A DNA stretch of 64,000 bases from Muribaculaceae bacterium. Lineage in GTDB: Bacteria; Bacteroidota; Bacteroidia; Bacteroidales; Muribaculaceae. The stretch's first letter is position 1, and each line of letters opens with the position of its first letter. A program made the translations under genes and the position numbers. A model generated the notes under the pieces. It did no database searches, was not told the DNA's origin, and saw only the letters and a program-made list of their open reading frames with translations. The DNA lies in assembly GCA_014867205.1 (NCBI GenBank), contig WGUO01000016.1, positions 14,718-78,717 of the forward strand, in the 5' to 3' direction. Of the stretch, positions 1 through 8,908 are shown piece after piece.

Positions 1-261
1 AGTCCCCTTCCCGGTGAATTTTTTGACCAGGGGTGCGTAGGGGGGTATGCCGGGGCTCTTCACCACCAGGTCGGCGTCGAGAAGACGCTCCTCGGTGTGC
101 CCCCCCTGCTCGTAGGGGATACCCTCCTCCTCGAGCATCGCTATATATTCGGGCCTGATGGTGCCCATGTCGCTCAGAAATACCTCCATTCCTTTGGTCT
201 TGCCGAGGATTGCGGCTCCGACGCCGCTCTCACCCCCGCCAAGCACTACAAGCTTTTCCAT
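1..261 (-). CDS. murD: UDP-N-acetylmuramoylalanine--D-glutamate ligase, N-terminal part
   Basis: This is the first 87 codons of MurD, the cytoplasmic ligase that adds D-glutamate to UDP-MurNAc-L-Ala in peptidoglycan precursor synthesis. The frame runs off the window edge. The visible protein starts MEKLVVLGGGESGVGAAILG, a glycine-rich UDP-binding N-terminus typical of MurD, and continues with a VVKSPGIPPYAP stretch that is also characteristic of the family. It lies 48 bases downstream of mraY in the same orientation, in the usual dcw order mraY-murD. The ATP-binding and C-terminal domains are outside the window. Identification is from sequence pattern plus gene order and is strong. Confidence 0.9.
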   Translation of the reverse strand, partial: MEKLVVLGGGESGVGAAILGKTKGMEVFLSDMGTIRPEYIAMLEEEGIPYEQGGHTEERLLDADLVVKSPGIPPYAPLVKKFTGKGT

Positions 262-309
262 ATGTCGTGTGTCGTATATTCGTTGGTTATTGTCGTGTAT
301 CGGTTGATG

Positions 310-1629
310 TCACCTGATCTTCAGCGTGACGAAGGTCAGGGCCGCGAGCAGAAGGCCCACGATCCAGAACCGTGTCACAATCTTGTTCTCGTGCATCGGG
401 TTGACCGGATGGTTCCACTTGACCGCGGCGGTCGGGTCGGCCCCCTTCTGGAAGTGATGGTGCAGCGGAGCCATCTTGAAGATACGCCTGCCTTGACCAT
501 ATTTCTTCTTCGTATACTTGAAATAGGCGGTCTGCATGATTACCGAGACATCCTCCAGGAAGAAGATGAGACACAGCAGCGGAATCAGCAGTTCCTTGCG
601 TATCAGGATTGCGAACACGGCGAGTATTCCGCCGAGTGTAAGCGAGCCGGTGTCGCCCATGAATACCTGTGCCGGGTAGGCGTTGTACCATAGGAATCCG
701 ACCAGGGCGCCGATAAAGGCGGCCGCGAACACCACCATCTCGGCCGAACCGGGTATGTACATGATGTTCAGGTAACTCGAGTATATGATGTTGCCGCCTA
801 AGTACGCCATTATCAGCAGCGCGATGCCGATTATGGCCGATGTGCCGGCGCACAGGCCGTCAATTCCGTCGGTCAGGTTGGCGCCGTTGCTGACGGCTGT
901 CACCACTATCACCACCACGAAGACAAAGAGAATCCATCCCAGGGTGTGCGCGCTGTTCTCGTCGGGTATCCACGAGGTGAGCCACTGATAGTTGAAGTTG
1001 TTGTTCTTGACAAATGGTATGGTGGTCTGGGGTGACTTTATCTGGTCTTTAGACACCACCACCTCTGTCAGGGTCTCCTCAGACTCGGGTGAGTCAGAGG
1101 CATTTGCGGTCTGCACCTGCTGCGTCTCGGTCACGCGCTCGCGGGTGAAGTTCTCGCTCATCACTATGTCTGGCGAGAGCCACATGGTGATTCCTACCAG
1201 CAGGCCGAGGCCCACCTGTCCTGTCACCTTATACTTCCCTTTGAGTCCATCCTTGTTGTGGTACTTCAGTTTGCGGTAGTCGTCGAGAAAGCCTATCGCT
1301 CCCATCCAGAGTGTGGCCACGATCATCAGTATCATGTAGATGTTCGACAGGTTGCCCATCAGCAGGCAGGGCACGAGTGTGGCGAGGATGATTATGACGC
1401 CTCCCATGGTCGGTGTCCCCTTCTTGGCCATCTGGCCCTCCAGGCCGAGGTTGCGGACCTCCTCTCCGATCTGCATGCGCTGCAGGCGCGCTATTATCTT
1501 GTGTCCGAACACAAGTGCGATGACCAGGGCCAGCGCGAACGATATTCCGGCGCGGAACGATATGTATCCCATCAGGTTGTGACCCGGGAACCTCATGCCG
1601 TCGAGCGCCTCCAGAAGCCAGTAAATCAT
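310..1629 (-). CDS. mraY: Phospho-N-acetylmuramoyl-pentapeptide-transferase
   Basis: MraY makes lipid I by moving phospho-MurNAc-pentapeptide from UDP to undecaprenyl phosphate in the inner membrane. The 439-residue protein has about ten hydrophobic segments. It shows the family signatures KKGTPTMGG (about residues 69-77), the Asp pair in FLDDYRK (116-117), NLTDGIDGL in the middle and the PLHHHF triple-histidine loop near the C-terminus. It is longer than the E. coli enzyme (about 360 residues) because of a polar insertion at about residues 165-225, rich in Thr, Glu and Ser, between two membrane segments; from memory a similar insertion is usual in Bacteroidetes MraY. It sits between murE and murD in the dcw operon. 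Confidence 0.97.
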   Translation of the reverse strand: MIYWLLEALDGMRFPGHNLMGYISFRAGISFALALVIALVFGHKIIARLQRMQIGEEVRNLGLEGQMAKKGTPTMGGVIIILATLVPCLLMGNLSNIYMILMIVATLWMGAIGFLDDYRKLKYHNKDGLKGKYKVTGQVGLGLLVGITMWLSPDIVMSENFTRERVTETQQVQTANASDSPESEETLTEVVVSKDQIKSPQTTIPFVKNNNFNYQWLTSWIPDENSAHTLGWILFVFVVVIVVTAVSNGANLTDGIDGLCAGTSAIIGIALLIMAYLGGNIIYSSYLNIMYIPGSAEMVVFAAAFIGALVGFLWYNAYPAQVFMGDTGSLTLGGILAVFAILIRKELLIPLLCLIFFLEDVSVIMQTAYFKYTKKKYGQGRRIFKMAPLHHHFQKGADPTAAVKWNHPVNPMHENKIVTRFWIVGLLLAALTFVTLKIR

Positions 1630-1673
1630 TGTTTGCTATATGAAATGCGTGGTTGTGTCAGTATTGTCGGTTT

Positions 1674-3137
1674 TTACTTGCGTGCGGAGAGCTCGGCGGC
1701 CACCTCCTCACGGTCATCGAAATGATGCCGGACGCCCTTTACCTCCTGGTAGGGCTCATGGCCCTTTCCGGCCACGAGTATCACCTCTCCCGGCTTGGCG
1801 AGGCGTATGGCCGTGCGGATAGCCTCGCGGCGGTCGGTGATGCAGAGCGTGCGCTGCATCTCGACATCGTTGAGGCCCTCGCGCATGTCGGCGATGATGG
1901 CGTCAGGTTCCTCGTCGCGAGGGTTGTCGCTGGTCAGGATGAGCAGGTTGCTGCGGCAGGCTGCCTCCTGAGCCATGATGGGGCGCTTGCCGTGGTCGCG
2001 GTTGCCGCCGGCTCCCACCACGGTGGTGATGTGGCCGTTGGTGCCGACGACCTCGCGTATAGTGTCGAGCACGTTGACCAGTGCGTCGGGGGTATGGGCG
2101 TAGTCGACGATCGCAGTCACGCCGTCGGCCGAGCGGAAGGTCTGGAAACGTCCGGCCACAGGCACGAGACGACTCATGTTGACGGCCACCTCGTCGGCGG
2201 GGAAGCCGGTGAGGATCGACGCTCCGTAGACGGCCGTCAGGTTGTAGGCGTTGAAGCGGCCGGTGAATCCGACCTCGATGTCACGTCCGTTGAGCTGCAG
2301 CAGTGTGCCGTCGAGACGGGTCTCGAGTATCTTGCAGCGGAAATCGGCGTCTGAGCGCAGTGAGTATGTATAGACGTGGGCCTTGGTGTTCTGCACCATA
2401 TACATGCCGGCCTTGTCGTCGGCGTTGACGAGCGCGAACGCGTCGGCCGGAAGCATGTCGAAGAACATCTTCTTGGCATTCATGTAGTTGCCGACTGTCT
2501 TGTGGTAGTCGAGATGGTCGCGTGTCAGGTTGGAGAAGATACCTCCGCGGAACCTGAGCCCCGCTATGCGGTGCTGCTGCGCGGCGTGGCTCGACACCTC
2601 CATGAAGGCGTAGTCGCATCCGGCATCGACCATCTCGGCCAGCAGCTCGTTGAGCGTCAGCGGATCGGGTGTCGTGTGTGTGGTCGGTATGGCGCGGTCC
2701 TGTATATAGTTGCAGACGGTCGAGAGCAGGCCGGCCTTGTAGCCCTCGAGCTTGGCCATCTCGTAGAGAAGTGTGGCCGTGGTGGTCTTGCCGTTGGTGC
2801 CTGTCACTCCCACCAGCTTGAGCCGCGATGAGGGGTGGCCGTACCATGCCGAGGCCAGCAGGCCCAGGGCCACCGATGAGTCCTCGACCTTGATGTAGGT
2901 TATGCCGTTGGTCAGTGTGGCCGGGAGTTCCTCGCACACTATGGCGCCGACGTGGGTGCTTGCCACGACGGGTATGTATTTGTGTCCGTCAGTGGTCACT
3001 CCCCTTACGGCCACAAAGAGCGAGTCCTTCTCGACCTTGCGCGAGTCGCTGTGGACCCCGATTATATTCTTGTCAGTCTCTCCGATCACTTCCAGGGGCC
3101 TGATTTCCTCGAGAAGTCTTGATAGTTTGATCGTCAT
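1674..3137 (-). CDS. murE: UDP-MurNAc-L-Ala-D-Glu--2,6-diaminopimelate ligase
   Basis: MurE adds the third amino acid of the peptidoglycan stem peptide in the cytoplasm. The 487-residue protein has the Mur ligase ATP loop GVTGTNGKTTT at residues 110-120 and the DNPR motif (in TSDNPRDEEP) near the C-terminus. In known enzymes DNPR marks meso-diaminopimelate rather than lysine as substrate. The conserved HTTPDPL stretch and the YAHTPDAL motif are also present. It lies 47 bases downstream of ftsI and 44 bases upstream of mraY on the same strand, consistent with one dcw transcript. Length and domain order are normal. Confidence 0.97.
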   Translation of the reverse strand: MTIKLSRLLEEIRPLEVIGETDKNIIGVHSDSRKVEKDSLFVAVRGVTTDGHKYIPVVASTHVGAIVCEELPATLTNGITYIKVEDSSVALGLLASAWYGHPSSRLKLVGVTGTNGKTTTATLLYEMAKLEGYKAGLLSTVCNYIQDRAIPTTHTTPDPLTLNELLAEMVDAGCDYAFMEVSSHAAQQHRIAGLRFRGGIFSNLTRDHLDYHKTVGNYMNAKKMFFDMLPADAFALVNADDKAGMYMVQNTKAHVYTYSLRSDADFRCKILETRLDGTLLQLNGRDIEVGFTGRFNAYNLTAVYGASILTGFPADEVAVNMSRLVPVAGRFQTFRSADGVTAIVDYAHTPDALVNVLDTIREVVGTNGHITTVVGAGGNRDHGKRPIMAQEAACRSNLLILTSDNPRDEEPDAIIADMREGLNDVEMQRTLCITDRREAIRTAIRLAKPGEVILVAGKGHEPYQEVKGVRHHFDDREEVAAELSARK

Positions 3138-3184
3138 GTCTTTATATTGTTTACGGGTCTTTATATTACAATTCTGTTGTCACT

Positions 3185-5320
3185 TTAATTCGCGAGTCGG
3201 AGGGTAATGTCGTCACCCCGGCGGTAGGCGCTGCCGGCGGGGCGTGACTGTGCCACCACATGTCCGGCGCCGGATACCCTCACGTTGATGCCGAGTTCCT
3301 CAAGAATCTTGACGGCCGACGGCAGGTCGTATCCCTTGACGTCGGGGACAAGGCCGGAGAGCGCCGGCTCGGGTGTCTTGACACGCTTGAGGCCCTTGAT
3401 GCCGAGGGCTCCCGCCAGACGGGCTATGCTGCCGCGTGTCGATGCCGATACCACCGGCTCGCCCGGGTTGCGTTCTGACGAGTAGGTGGAGGCGTTGTGG
3501 AGCATACCGCGCGAGTACATCTTGATGGCCATGTTCTTGACCACCTGTCCCGATGTGCGGTTGGCCGAGTTTCCCGCTCCCGACAGCACGAGGGCCATGC
3601 AGCTGTACTGCGGATGGTCGTAGGGAAAGAAGCCGGCGAACGCGTAGCGGCGCTTGGCCGTGTTGTAGACGCCGTGTTCCACGGGGTAGGCCGTTCCGGT
3701 CTTTCCGGCCACGCAGACACGGTCGTCACGGACTAAGCGGGCAGTGCCGTGGTCGCCCCAAACGACTTCCTTGATGCACTCGCGCACCTTGCGTGCGGTC
3801 GCCGCCGAACAGATGCTGTCACGTATATAGTCGATCTTGAGCACGGAGTCGCGTCCGTTCTCGTCGATGAGGCTCTTCACCAGGTGCGGGCGCACATATT
3901 TGCCGTCGTTGGCTATGGCGTTATAGACCGACAGGGTGAAGAGTGGGGGCAGTTCCGTGTTGTATCCGTATGCCTGGCGCGCCAGGTCGAGATGCCTGGC
4001 GGTCATCGTTATGTTGTTGCCGCGCGAGTCCTTTCCGGTCAGGCGTCTGATGCGCGGTGTACACTCGCCCGCAATGCCCGAGCGTATCGGCTCGAAGAAA
4101 CCGAGACCGCTGAGGCGGTCGTGCCATTTCTCGGGGTTCTGCGAATAGCCCCGGAATATGACACGCGCTATGCCCGTGTTCGATGACTGCTCTATCACCT
4201 GCTTCATGGTCTTCATGCCGCTGCCGTGTGGGTCGCTCGTCTTCATGAACGGGCTGCAGTCCACCATGTCCGTGACATTCTTGACCAGACCATCCTCGAA
4301 CGCTATCATCAGCGATATGGGCTTCATCACCGATCCCGGCTCATAGGGTAGCACGGCGCGGTTCAGCGCCTCGCCGTATGTGCCGTCATCAAGCAGCTCG
4401 ATGTTGGAGATTGCCTTGATCTCGCCGGTGCGCACCTCCATCAGGATGGCGGTGCCCCATTCGGCATTGGCATCGGCGCAGATGCGGTGAAGTTCCTCCT
4501 CGAGCATATCCTGCAGGTCGATGTCGATAGTGGTGTGTATGTCGAAGCCGCGCACGGGCGCGGTGGTTATCCAGTTGGATATGCCGTTGGTGAGGGCGAC
4601 CTTCTTGGCGAAGCCGGGCTTGCCGTAAAGCAGTGTGTCGAGGTCCTTCTCGAGACCGGAATAGCCATGTATCTGGCGTGTGTGATGGTTCTCGTTGACA
4701 CGGCCTATGCTTCGGTAGGCCATCTTTCCATATGGGTATATGCGTGTGTTGCGTGTCTCGCGGTAGAGCGGATGCCGCGATCCACGCCCCTTTATTCCCT
4801 TAAGGAACGGGAAATTGCGTATTCTCTCGAAATCCTCGAGTGTGACCTTTTTGGCGAAGCGGAGCGCACGAGGCCGCACAGAGTCCGGTTTCTCGAACTC
4901 GCGTTTGAGGCGCGTATGCCATGAGTATTTCCTGATGGTGTCGGCCGGCCGGTTGAGCAGGTTGGCGATGCGCGGGTAGTAGCGGTCGAGCGAGTCGGCC
5001 AGAGAGTCTATCGACCTCCAGGGAATCACCTTGAGTCTCTTTATCTTGTCATGGCGCAGGTCGATCTTGACGTCATATACCTTGAGGTTGCAGGCCAGGA
5101 TATTGCCGTTGTCGGCCAGAATGTTGCCTCGTTCGGGGGCTATTGTGTCGATGCGTGAGAGCTCGGAACGGGCACGATCGTTCCATGCGCTCGCCTCTAT
5201 GACAGTTGTGCTGAAGAGTTTCACGAGTACGGCCACACCGAACATCACGAACATTATGGTGATGAGTCCGTAGCGGAATAGTATGTGTGCCTTGTTGGTC
5301 TGTTTTTTCTTGGCTGCCAT
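3185..5320 (-). CDS. ftsI: Division-specific penicillin-binding protein (FtsI/PBP3-like) with PASTA domain
   Basis: This is a class B transpeptidase that crosslinks septal peptidoglycan in the periplasm. A short cytoplasmic tail is followed by one membrane anchor (about residues 14-34), a dimerisation domain, and the transpeptidase domain with Ser330 in SVMK, the SSN triad at 379-381 and KTGT at 540-543. A single PASTA domain (about 645-711), containing VPDVKG and ending at the C-terminus, follows. The 711-residue length fits FtsI with the extra PASTA domain commonly seen in Bacteroidetes. It is placed between the ftsL-like gene and murE as expected in dcw clusters. The catalytic set is complete, so it should be active and a beta-lactam target. 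Confidence 0.95.
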   Translation of the reverse strand: MAAKKKQTNKAHILFRYGLITIMFVMFGVAVLVKLFSTTVIEASAWNDRARSELSRIDTIAPERGNILADNGNILACNLKVYDVKIDLRHDKIKRLKVIPWRSIDSLADSLDRYYPRIANLLNRPADTIRKYSWHTRLKREFEKPDSVRPRALRFAKKVTLEDFERIRNFPFLKGIKGRGSRHPLYRETRNTRIYPYGKMAYRSIGRVNENHHTRQIHGYSGLEKDLDTLLYGKPGFAKKVALTNGISNWITTAPVRGFDIHTTIDIDLQDMLEEELHRICADANAEWGTAILMEVRTGEIKAISNIELLDDGTYGEALNRAVLPYEPGSVMKPISLMIAFEDGLVKNVTDMVDCSPFMKTSDPHGSGMKTMKQVIEQSSNTGIARVIFRGYSQNPEKWHDRLSGLGFFEPIRSGIAGECTPRIRRLTGKDSRGNNITMTARHLDLARQAYGYNTELPPLFTLSVYNAIANDGKYVRPHLVKSLIDENGRDSVLKIDYIRDSICSAATARKVRECIKEVVWGDHGTARLVRDDRVCVAGKTGTAYPVEHGVYNTAKRRYAFAGFFPYDHPQYSCMALVLSGAGNSANRTSGQVVKNMAIKMYSRGMLHNASTYSSERNPGEPVVSASTRGSIARLAGALGIKGLKRVKTPEPALSGLVPDVKGYDLPSAVKILEELGINVRVSGAGHVVAQSRPAGSAYRRGDDITLRLAN

Positions 5321-5373
5321 TGTTCTGATGCTGGATTGTCAGGTGGTTCTTGGTGTAGTATGCCTGGTCAGGG

Positions 5374-5802
5374 TTATTCTCCTTCGTCGATGATCTCAAA
5401 TGGAGGCTGCTCCTGGAATTTGAGGGGCAGTCCCTTCTCGCGCACCATGCGGCGCATCTCCGTCTCGCGGATGAGCGACATGTATGCCGCCTTCTCCTGC
5501 AGCTTGCAGCTTTCGGCGCGTGCCAGCTCGGTGTGGAGCCGCTTGATTTCGGCCATCTTGGTCTTCGTCTTGTAGCGAAGGCCGATCAGCGCGATTACCG
5601 AGACCACGATAATGATCAGAAGCCAAGCGTTGCTCTTGAAGAACTCAACGGAGATCGAGCGCCCGTATCGCAGTTCGTTGACCCACGAGTAGGTCTTCTT
5701 ATTTTTCTTAACATCGTCGTCGCGCCTTGCCGGGCCCCGCTTTGTGGTGCCTGCGGACTCGGTAAGCGTCTCTACAGCCTCAATGTTCTCTTTCCCTGCC
5801 AT
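5374..5802 (-). CDS. ftsL: FtsL-like bitopic cell division protein
   Basis: This small 142-residue protein has a charged N-terminal cytoplasmic region, one transmembrane helix at about residues 59-76 (WLLIIIVVSVIALIGL) and a periplasmic heptad-rich stretch likely to form a coiled coil. That is the layout of FtsL, which joins FtsQ and FtsB and activates FtsWI. Primary sequence similarity among FtsL proteins is low, so the call rests on size, topology and its position between rsmH and ftsI. Just after the helix is a basic KTKTKMAEIKRL stretch. The gene ends 53 bases before ftsI and starts 72 bases after rsmH. Confidence 0.8.
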   Translation of the reverse strand: MAGKENIEAVETLTESAGTTKRGPARRDDDVKKNKKTYSWVNELRYGRSISVEFFKSNAWLLIIIVVSVIALIGLRYKTKTKMAEIKRLHTELARAESCKLQEKAAYMSLIRETEMRRMVREKGLPLKFQEQPPFEIIDEGE

Positions 5803-5874
5803 CCTGTCGTCTGTGTTAATTTCTCTTTCGGTAAAGTTCTTATTTTTTAATGAGTATTTGTCTTTGCCTTTCTA

Positions 5875-6789
5875 TCATTCAGCCTTTATTTCGGCAACCC
5901 GCAGTTTTGCGCTGCGGGAGCGGGGATTGCGTTCGACCTCGGCCTCGTCGGGCACTATCGGACTGCGTGTCACCGCAATCCAGGGGGTGGATATGTTACC
6001 GAAGATGTCTTTGTCGATTTCGCCGTCAGCGTTTCCGCTGCGGATGAAGTTCTTGACCATGCGGTCCTCTATCGAGTGGTAGGTGATTACTGCAAGACGG
6101 CCGCCGGGACGCAGTATTCGCAGTGACTGTTCGAGCAGACCTCGGAGAGCGTCCATCTCGCCGTTGACCTCTATTCGCAGGGCCTGGAAGACCTGCGCGA
6201 GGTCCTTCTTCTCGGCACGGGGATTGAGTGCCGGCTTGATGGCAGCCGCCAGCTGGCCCGTTGTCTCTATGGGGGCTTCCTCGCGGGCCTTGATGATTGC
6301 GCCTGCGATTGTGCCGGGGCGTTTCAGGTCGGTATAGGCGCGTAGCAGGCGCTCGATGTCCTCTTTATCATAGCCGGCGATAAGTTCGGCCGCCGTGTGG
6401 TCGCCGTTGCGGTTCATGCGCATGTCAAGCGGCGCGTCGGTGCGGAACGAGAAGCCTCTCTCGGCCGAGTCGAAGTGATGGAAAGACACACCGAGATCGG
6501 CGAGAATGCCGTCTACCCTCTCCACGCCATGATAGTGCATGAAATTGGAGATGTAACGAAAGTCGGAATGTACAAATGTAAACCGAGGGTCATCGGGGGC
6601 ATTTGCAAGTGCATCGGTGTCGCGGTCGAACCCGAAGAGACGTCCGTCGGGGCCAAGTGCCTGCAATATGGCACGCGAATGACCGCCGCCGCCAAATGTG
6701 GCGTCGACGTAAATGCCGCCGGGCTTGATGTTTAGACCCTTGATTGACGCCTCAAGGAGTGCCGGTATATGGTACGTCTCTGATTCCAT
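5875..6789 (-). CDS. rsmH: 16S rRNA (cytosine(1402)-N(4))-methyltransferase
   Basis: RsmH (MraW) methylates N4 of C1402 in 16S rRNA using S-adenosylmethionine. The 304-residue protein begins with YHIPALLEASIKGL, followed by the SAM-binding DATFGGGGHSRAIL and the LADLGVSFHHFD and GFSFRTDAPLDMRM motifs that define the family. The C-terminal part has RPGGRLAVITYHSIEDR. It is the first gene of the dcw cluster in this window; in many bacteria mraZ precedes it, but there is none here. A weak minus-strand -7 element (TAACTTTA, 6879-6872) about 80 bases upstream may drive the operon. Confidence 0.97.
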   Translation of the reverse strand: MESETYHIPALLEASIKGLNIKPGGIYVDATFGGGGHSRAILQALGPDGRLFGFDRDTDALANAPDDPRFTFVHSDFRYISNFMHYHGVERVDGILADLGVSFHHFDSAERGFSFRTDAPLDMRMNRNGDHTAAELIAGYDKEDIERLLRAYTDLKRPGTIAGAIIKAREEAPIETTGQLAAAIKPALNPRAEKKDLAQVFQALRIEVNGEMDALRGLLEQSLRILRPGGRLAVITYHSIEDRMVKNFIRSGNADGEIDKDIFGNISTPWIAVTRSPIVPDEAEVERNPRSRSAKLRVAEIKAE

Positions 6790-7121
6790 TTTTTATCCGT
6801 GGTTGTATGGTTCCGGCCCCTTTTCAGGATGCCGTTTTTTCGGTTGGATGCCATTTAGGCAAATTAGATTGTAAAGTTAGTGAAATTTTCTCAAAGAATT
6901 TACAAATACAAACGGATAAAAATAATTTTAACTTAAAAGAGATAAATATAGGTTTGGAAGTATATTTGACGATGACTTTTATGATTTTTTAGAAAAGGGT
7001 AAATTATTGCACATTTAGTTTGTTTTTATCTGATCGGTACGTCTCGGCGTCTTGTCTATGCATCATGTCGAGTCTCCTCCCTATTGAGGTCATCAGGTGG
7101 TTTATTGCCGGAACAATCGGG
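6790..7121. other. AT-rich gap upstream of the dcw cluster
   Basis: This stretch between rsmH and a lipoprotein gene is strongly AT-rich and holds no credible coding sequence on either strand. It should contain the dcw promoter. The best candidate is a minus-strand TAACTTTA (6879-6872), one base off the Bacteroidetes -7 consensus, but no well-spaced -33 TTTG was found (the nearest are 12 or 23 bases away). No MraZ-like frame or MraZ-type direct repeats are visible. Confidence 0.4.
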
Positions 7122-7610
7122 TCAGCGACGTGTCAGGATAGTCTCGTTGTTGTCGAAGTCGTAAAGGGTCATGCGGTCACCATCGATCCTGCAGCTGTAC
7201 TCCACCATCCTTATCTGGGTCGGTGTGGTGAGGCTTAGGTAGAGCCAGTGCTTGAAGTCGTCGTATTTATATGTGCCGTCCTGCGTCTCGCCATCGGGCA
7301 TGTCGGCATGGTAGGTGCCGTCGGCACCAAAATTCCTGACATCGGTGCCCGCCGTGTTGCTCCAGATGCCGACGATGGGAGATGTCTCCTCCGGCTGGTC
7401 TCCGGGATCCTCATTCCCTTCCTCGCCGTTGGCCGGCCGGTGCGGATCATCATGTTCGGGCACCGGGTCGTCGTGACTGCAGGCGCTTACGAAAGTCATT
7501 GGCGCGAGGCAGCACGATAAAAGGAACGCGTATGCAGTTGCCCTGGCTGTGATGAGCCGTATCGTCGATGTCTTGAGTCTCTCCGTAACGTTATTCTCTT
7601 TTAAATCCAT
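7122..7610 (-). CDS. Small lipocalin-like lipoprotein, unknown function
   Basis: This 162-residue protein has a basic N-terminus, a hydrophobic segment and a lipobox-like VSAC at about residue 44, followed by acidic residues (SHDDPVPEHDDP). That pattern fits an outer membrane lipoprotein, possibly surface exposed. A Pro/Glu/Asp-rich linker leads to a domain beginning IVGIWSNTAGTDV with alternating strands (GTYHADMPDG, LYDFDNNETILTRR), resembling the lipocalin-like domains common in Bacteroidales. I do not recognise a specific family. It is 332 bases upstream of rsmH on the same strand but is probably a separate unit. The N-terminus before the lipobox is long, so a later start is possible. Confidence 0.7.
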   Translation of the reverse strand: MDLKENNVTERLKTSTIRLITARATAYAFLLSCCLAPMTFVSACSHDDPVPEHDDPHRPANGEEGNEDPGDQPEETSPIVGIWSNTAGTDVRNFGADGTYHADMPDGETQDGTYKYDDFKHWLYLSLTTPTQIRMVEYSCRIDGDRMTLYDFDNNETILTRR

Positions 7611-7770
7611 AGGTGGGTGTATTATGGCGTAAAAATACTAAAAATAAGTCTATAATGCAAAAAGATATGGTTGCATTATGTAATTGACGGTTATTAGCAT
7701 ATATGTTTTAAGTGATACCGATGTTTAATTTTTACCGTTTGATTCCGTTATAAAAGAAAATCGCAAGTTC

Positions 7771-8376
7771 ATGACCCATATCAACACGCCATCCAACATT
7801 TCCCGGATGCTATCCGGATTCATTGCACAGGTATATCCGTTGCCTCAGGAGATAATCGACAGGCTCGCTGAGAAAGCGCATTGGCAGAAGGTGTCACGCA
7901 TGGAGACGCTCTGCCAGGAGGGCAAGGTGTTTGACAAGGTGGTTTGGGTGGCTGAAGGGATTTTTCATGTCTCAAGAGTCATGAAGGGCCAGGAACAGAC
8001 TTTGGTGTTCGGCGTGAAGGGTGATGCTTTCCTGAGTCCCGACACATATCTTAACGGAGCACCGTCGCAACTCTCGTTCAATCCCATAATCGACAGTGAG
8101 GTCATCTATGTGACGATTGACGATTTCAAGGAGCTTGTCGCCTCGACCGAGCTGGTCATGTGGTTCAATAAGGTTCTGTTGCGTCAGATACATGCGCTTG
8201 AGAATAGGTACATCTGGCTGGGGCAGCAGGATGCATACAGCAGGTATCTGCGCATGATCAAGCAGAGGCCTGAGGTCGCTGCCAATATCCCGCTCAAATA
8301 TATCGCCTCATATCTTGGGGTGACCCAGTCGCACCTGAGTCGTATCCGGGCCAGGATCGCCGGCAAGCAGCCTTAG
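7771..8376 (+). CDS. Crp/Fnr-family transcriptional regulator
   Basis: This 201-residue protein has an N-terminal cyclic-nucleotide-binding-like domain (about residues 20-130, with GKVFDKVVWVAEGIFHVSRV resembling the beta-roll) and a C-terminal helix-turn-helix (about 170-198, IPLKYIASYLGVTQSHLSRI). It lacks the cysteine cluster of Fnr oxygen sensors. The beta-roll does not show the canonical cAMP-binding glutamate-arginine pair clearly, so the ligand is unknown. Regulators of this type are abundant in Bacteroidales and usually control a nearby or single target. No neighbour obviously belongs to it; the lipoprotein gene at 7122-7610 is divergent and shares the intergenic region. Confidence 0.9.
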   Translation: MTHINTPSNISRMLSGFIAQVYPLPQEIIDRLAEKAHWQKVSRMETLCQEGKVFDKVVWVAEGIFHVSRVMKGQEQTLVFGVKGDAFLSPDTYLNGAPSQLSFNPIIDSEVIYVTIDDFKELVASTELVMWFNKVLLRQIHALENRYIWLGQQDAYSRYLRMIKQRPEVAANIPLKYIASYLGVTQSHLSRIRARIAGKQP

Positions 8377-8737
8377 AAGAAAATAGGGGGGATCAAAATT
8401 CTGATGGATCACCTGCATGTCGTGACTACTCATAGAAGTGAAGAAAATCGGATTTTATGCGATTTTTACCCGTGTGGTTGGGAACACGGAACGGAATATT
8501 CGATTCTCAGAGCCTTAAAATTGCCCTTTAATGAACGTAATTAATTAAACCACAGTTTATAATGTAAGTTTTCAATAAAAGCCCAAAAATTTCTATTTAG
8601 AACGATTTTTAATAATCTGATAGAATATTTGGCCTTCAAGGGCATTTTGAAACCAATATTGGTGCAAAGCGTTTGCAGTCAAAATTATGTTAAATAGAAA
8701 TTGGCTATAATAATTTTCGTCGCTTCAAAATATTTAT
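8377..8737. other. AT-rich intergenic stretch without a gene
   Basis: After the Crp/Fnr regulator there is a low-GC stretch with no convincing coding frame on either strand and no terminator hairpin that I can see. It leads into the promoter and possible RNA upstream of ybeY. Confidence 0.4.
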
Positions 8738-8745
8738 TATCTTTG
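8715..8745 (+). promoter_or_regulatory. Bacteroidetes-type promoter upstream of ybeY
   Basis: A perfect TAnnTTTG -7 element (TATCTTTG, 8738-8745) is preceded 19 bases upstream by TTTC (8715-8718), one base off the TTTG -33 box. Predicted transcription would start near 8750, leaving a leader of about 155 bases before ybeY. Confidence 0.5.
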
Positions 8746-8749
8746 TGAG

Positions 8750-8872
8750 TTTGGTGGTTGGGTGATTTCTTGCACGAGCCGCACCGATAAGTCAACTGCC
8801 CGGACGGACGTTGCTCCGGCGAGCCCATATATTACTGGCGGGAGAAGCGTCATCGTGCCGAACCATCTACCA
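8750..8872 (+). ncRNA. Possible structured RNA or long leader upstream of ybeY
   Basis: This non-coding stretch starts just after a good promoter and is GC-rich compared with the AT-rich DNA before it. Its ends pair: 8753-8759 with 8861-8867 (seven pairs, one G-U), then GCACGA (8772-8777) with TCGTGC (8853-8858), then GCC (8778-8780) with GGC (8837-8839). An inner hairpin with CCGGA/TCCGG arms sits in the middle. A rod with internal loops like this could be a 6S-like RNA or a structured leader of ybeY. It lacks the conserved SRP RNA tip. The call rests only on complementarity seen by eye. Confidence 0.3.
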
Positions 8873-8908
8873 GCCTTCAATATTCACGAGACATAATATA
8901 CATCGAAC

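Noticed and set aside
8750..8872. Signal recognition particle RNA
   Set aside because: The conserved GGAAGG-containing tip of SRP RNA is not present; only a generic structured RNA is supported.
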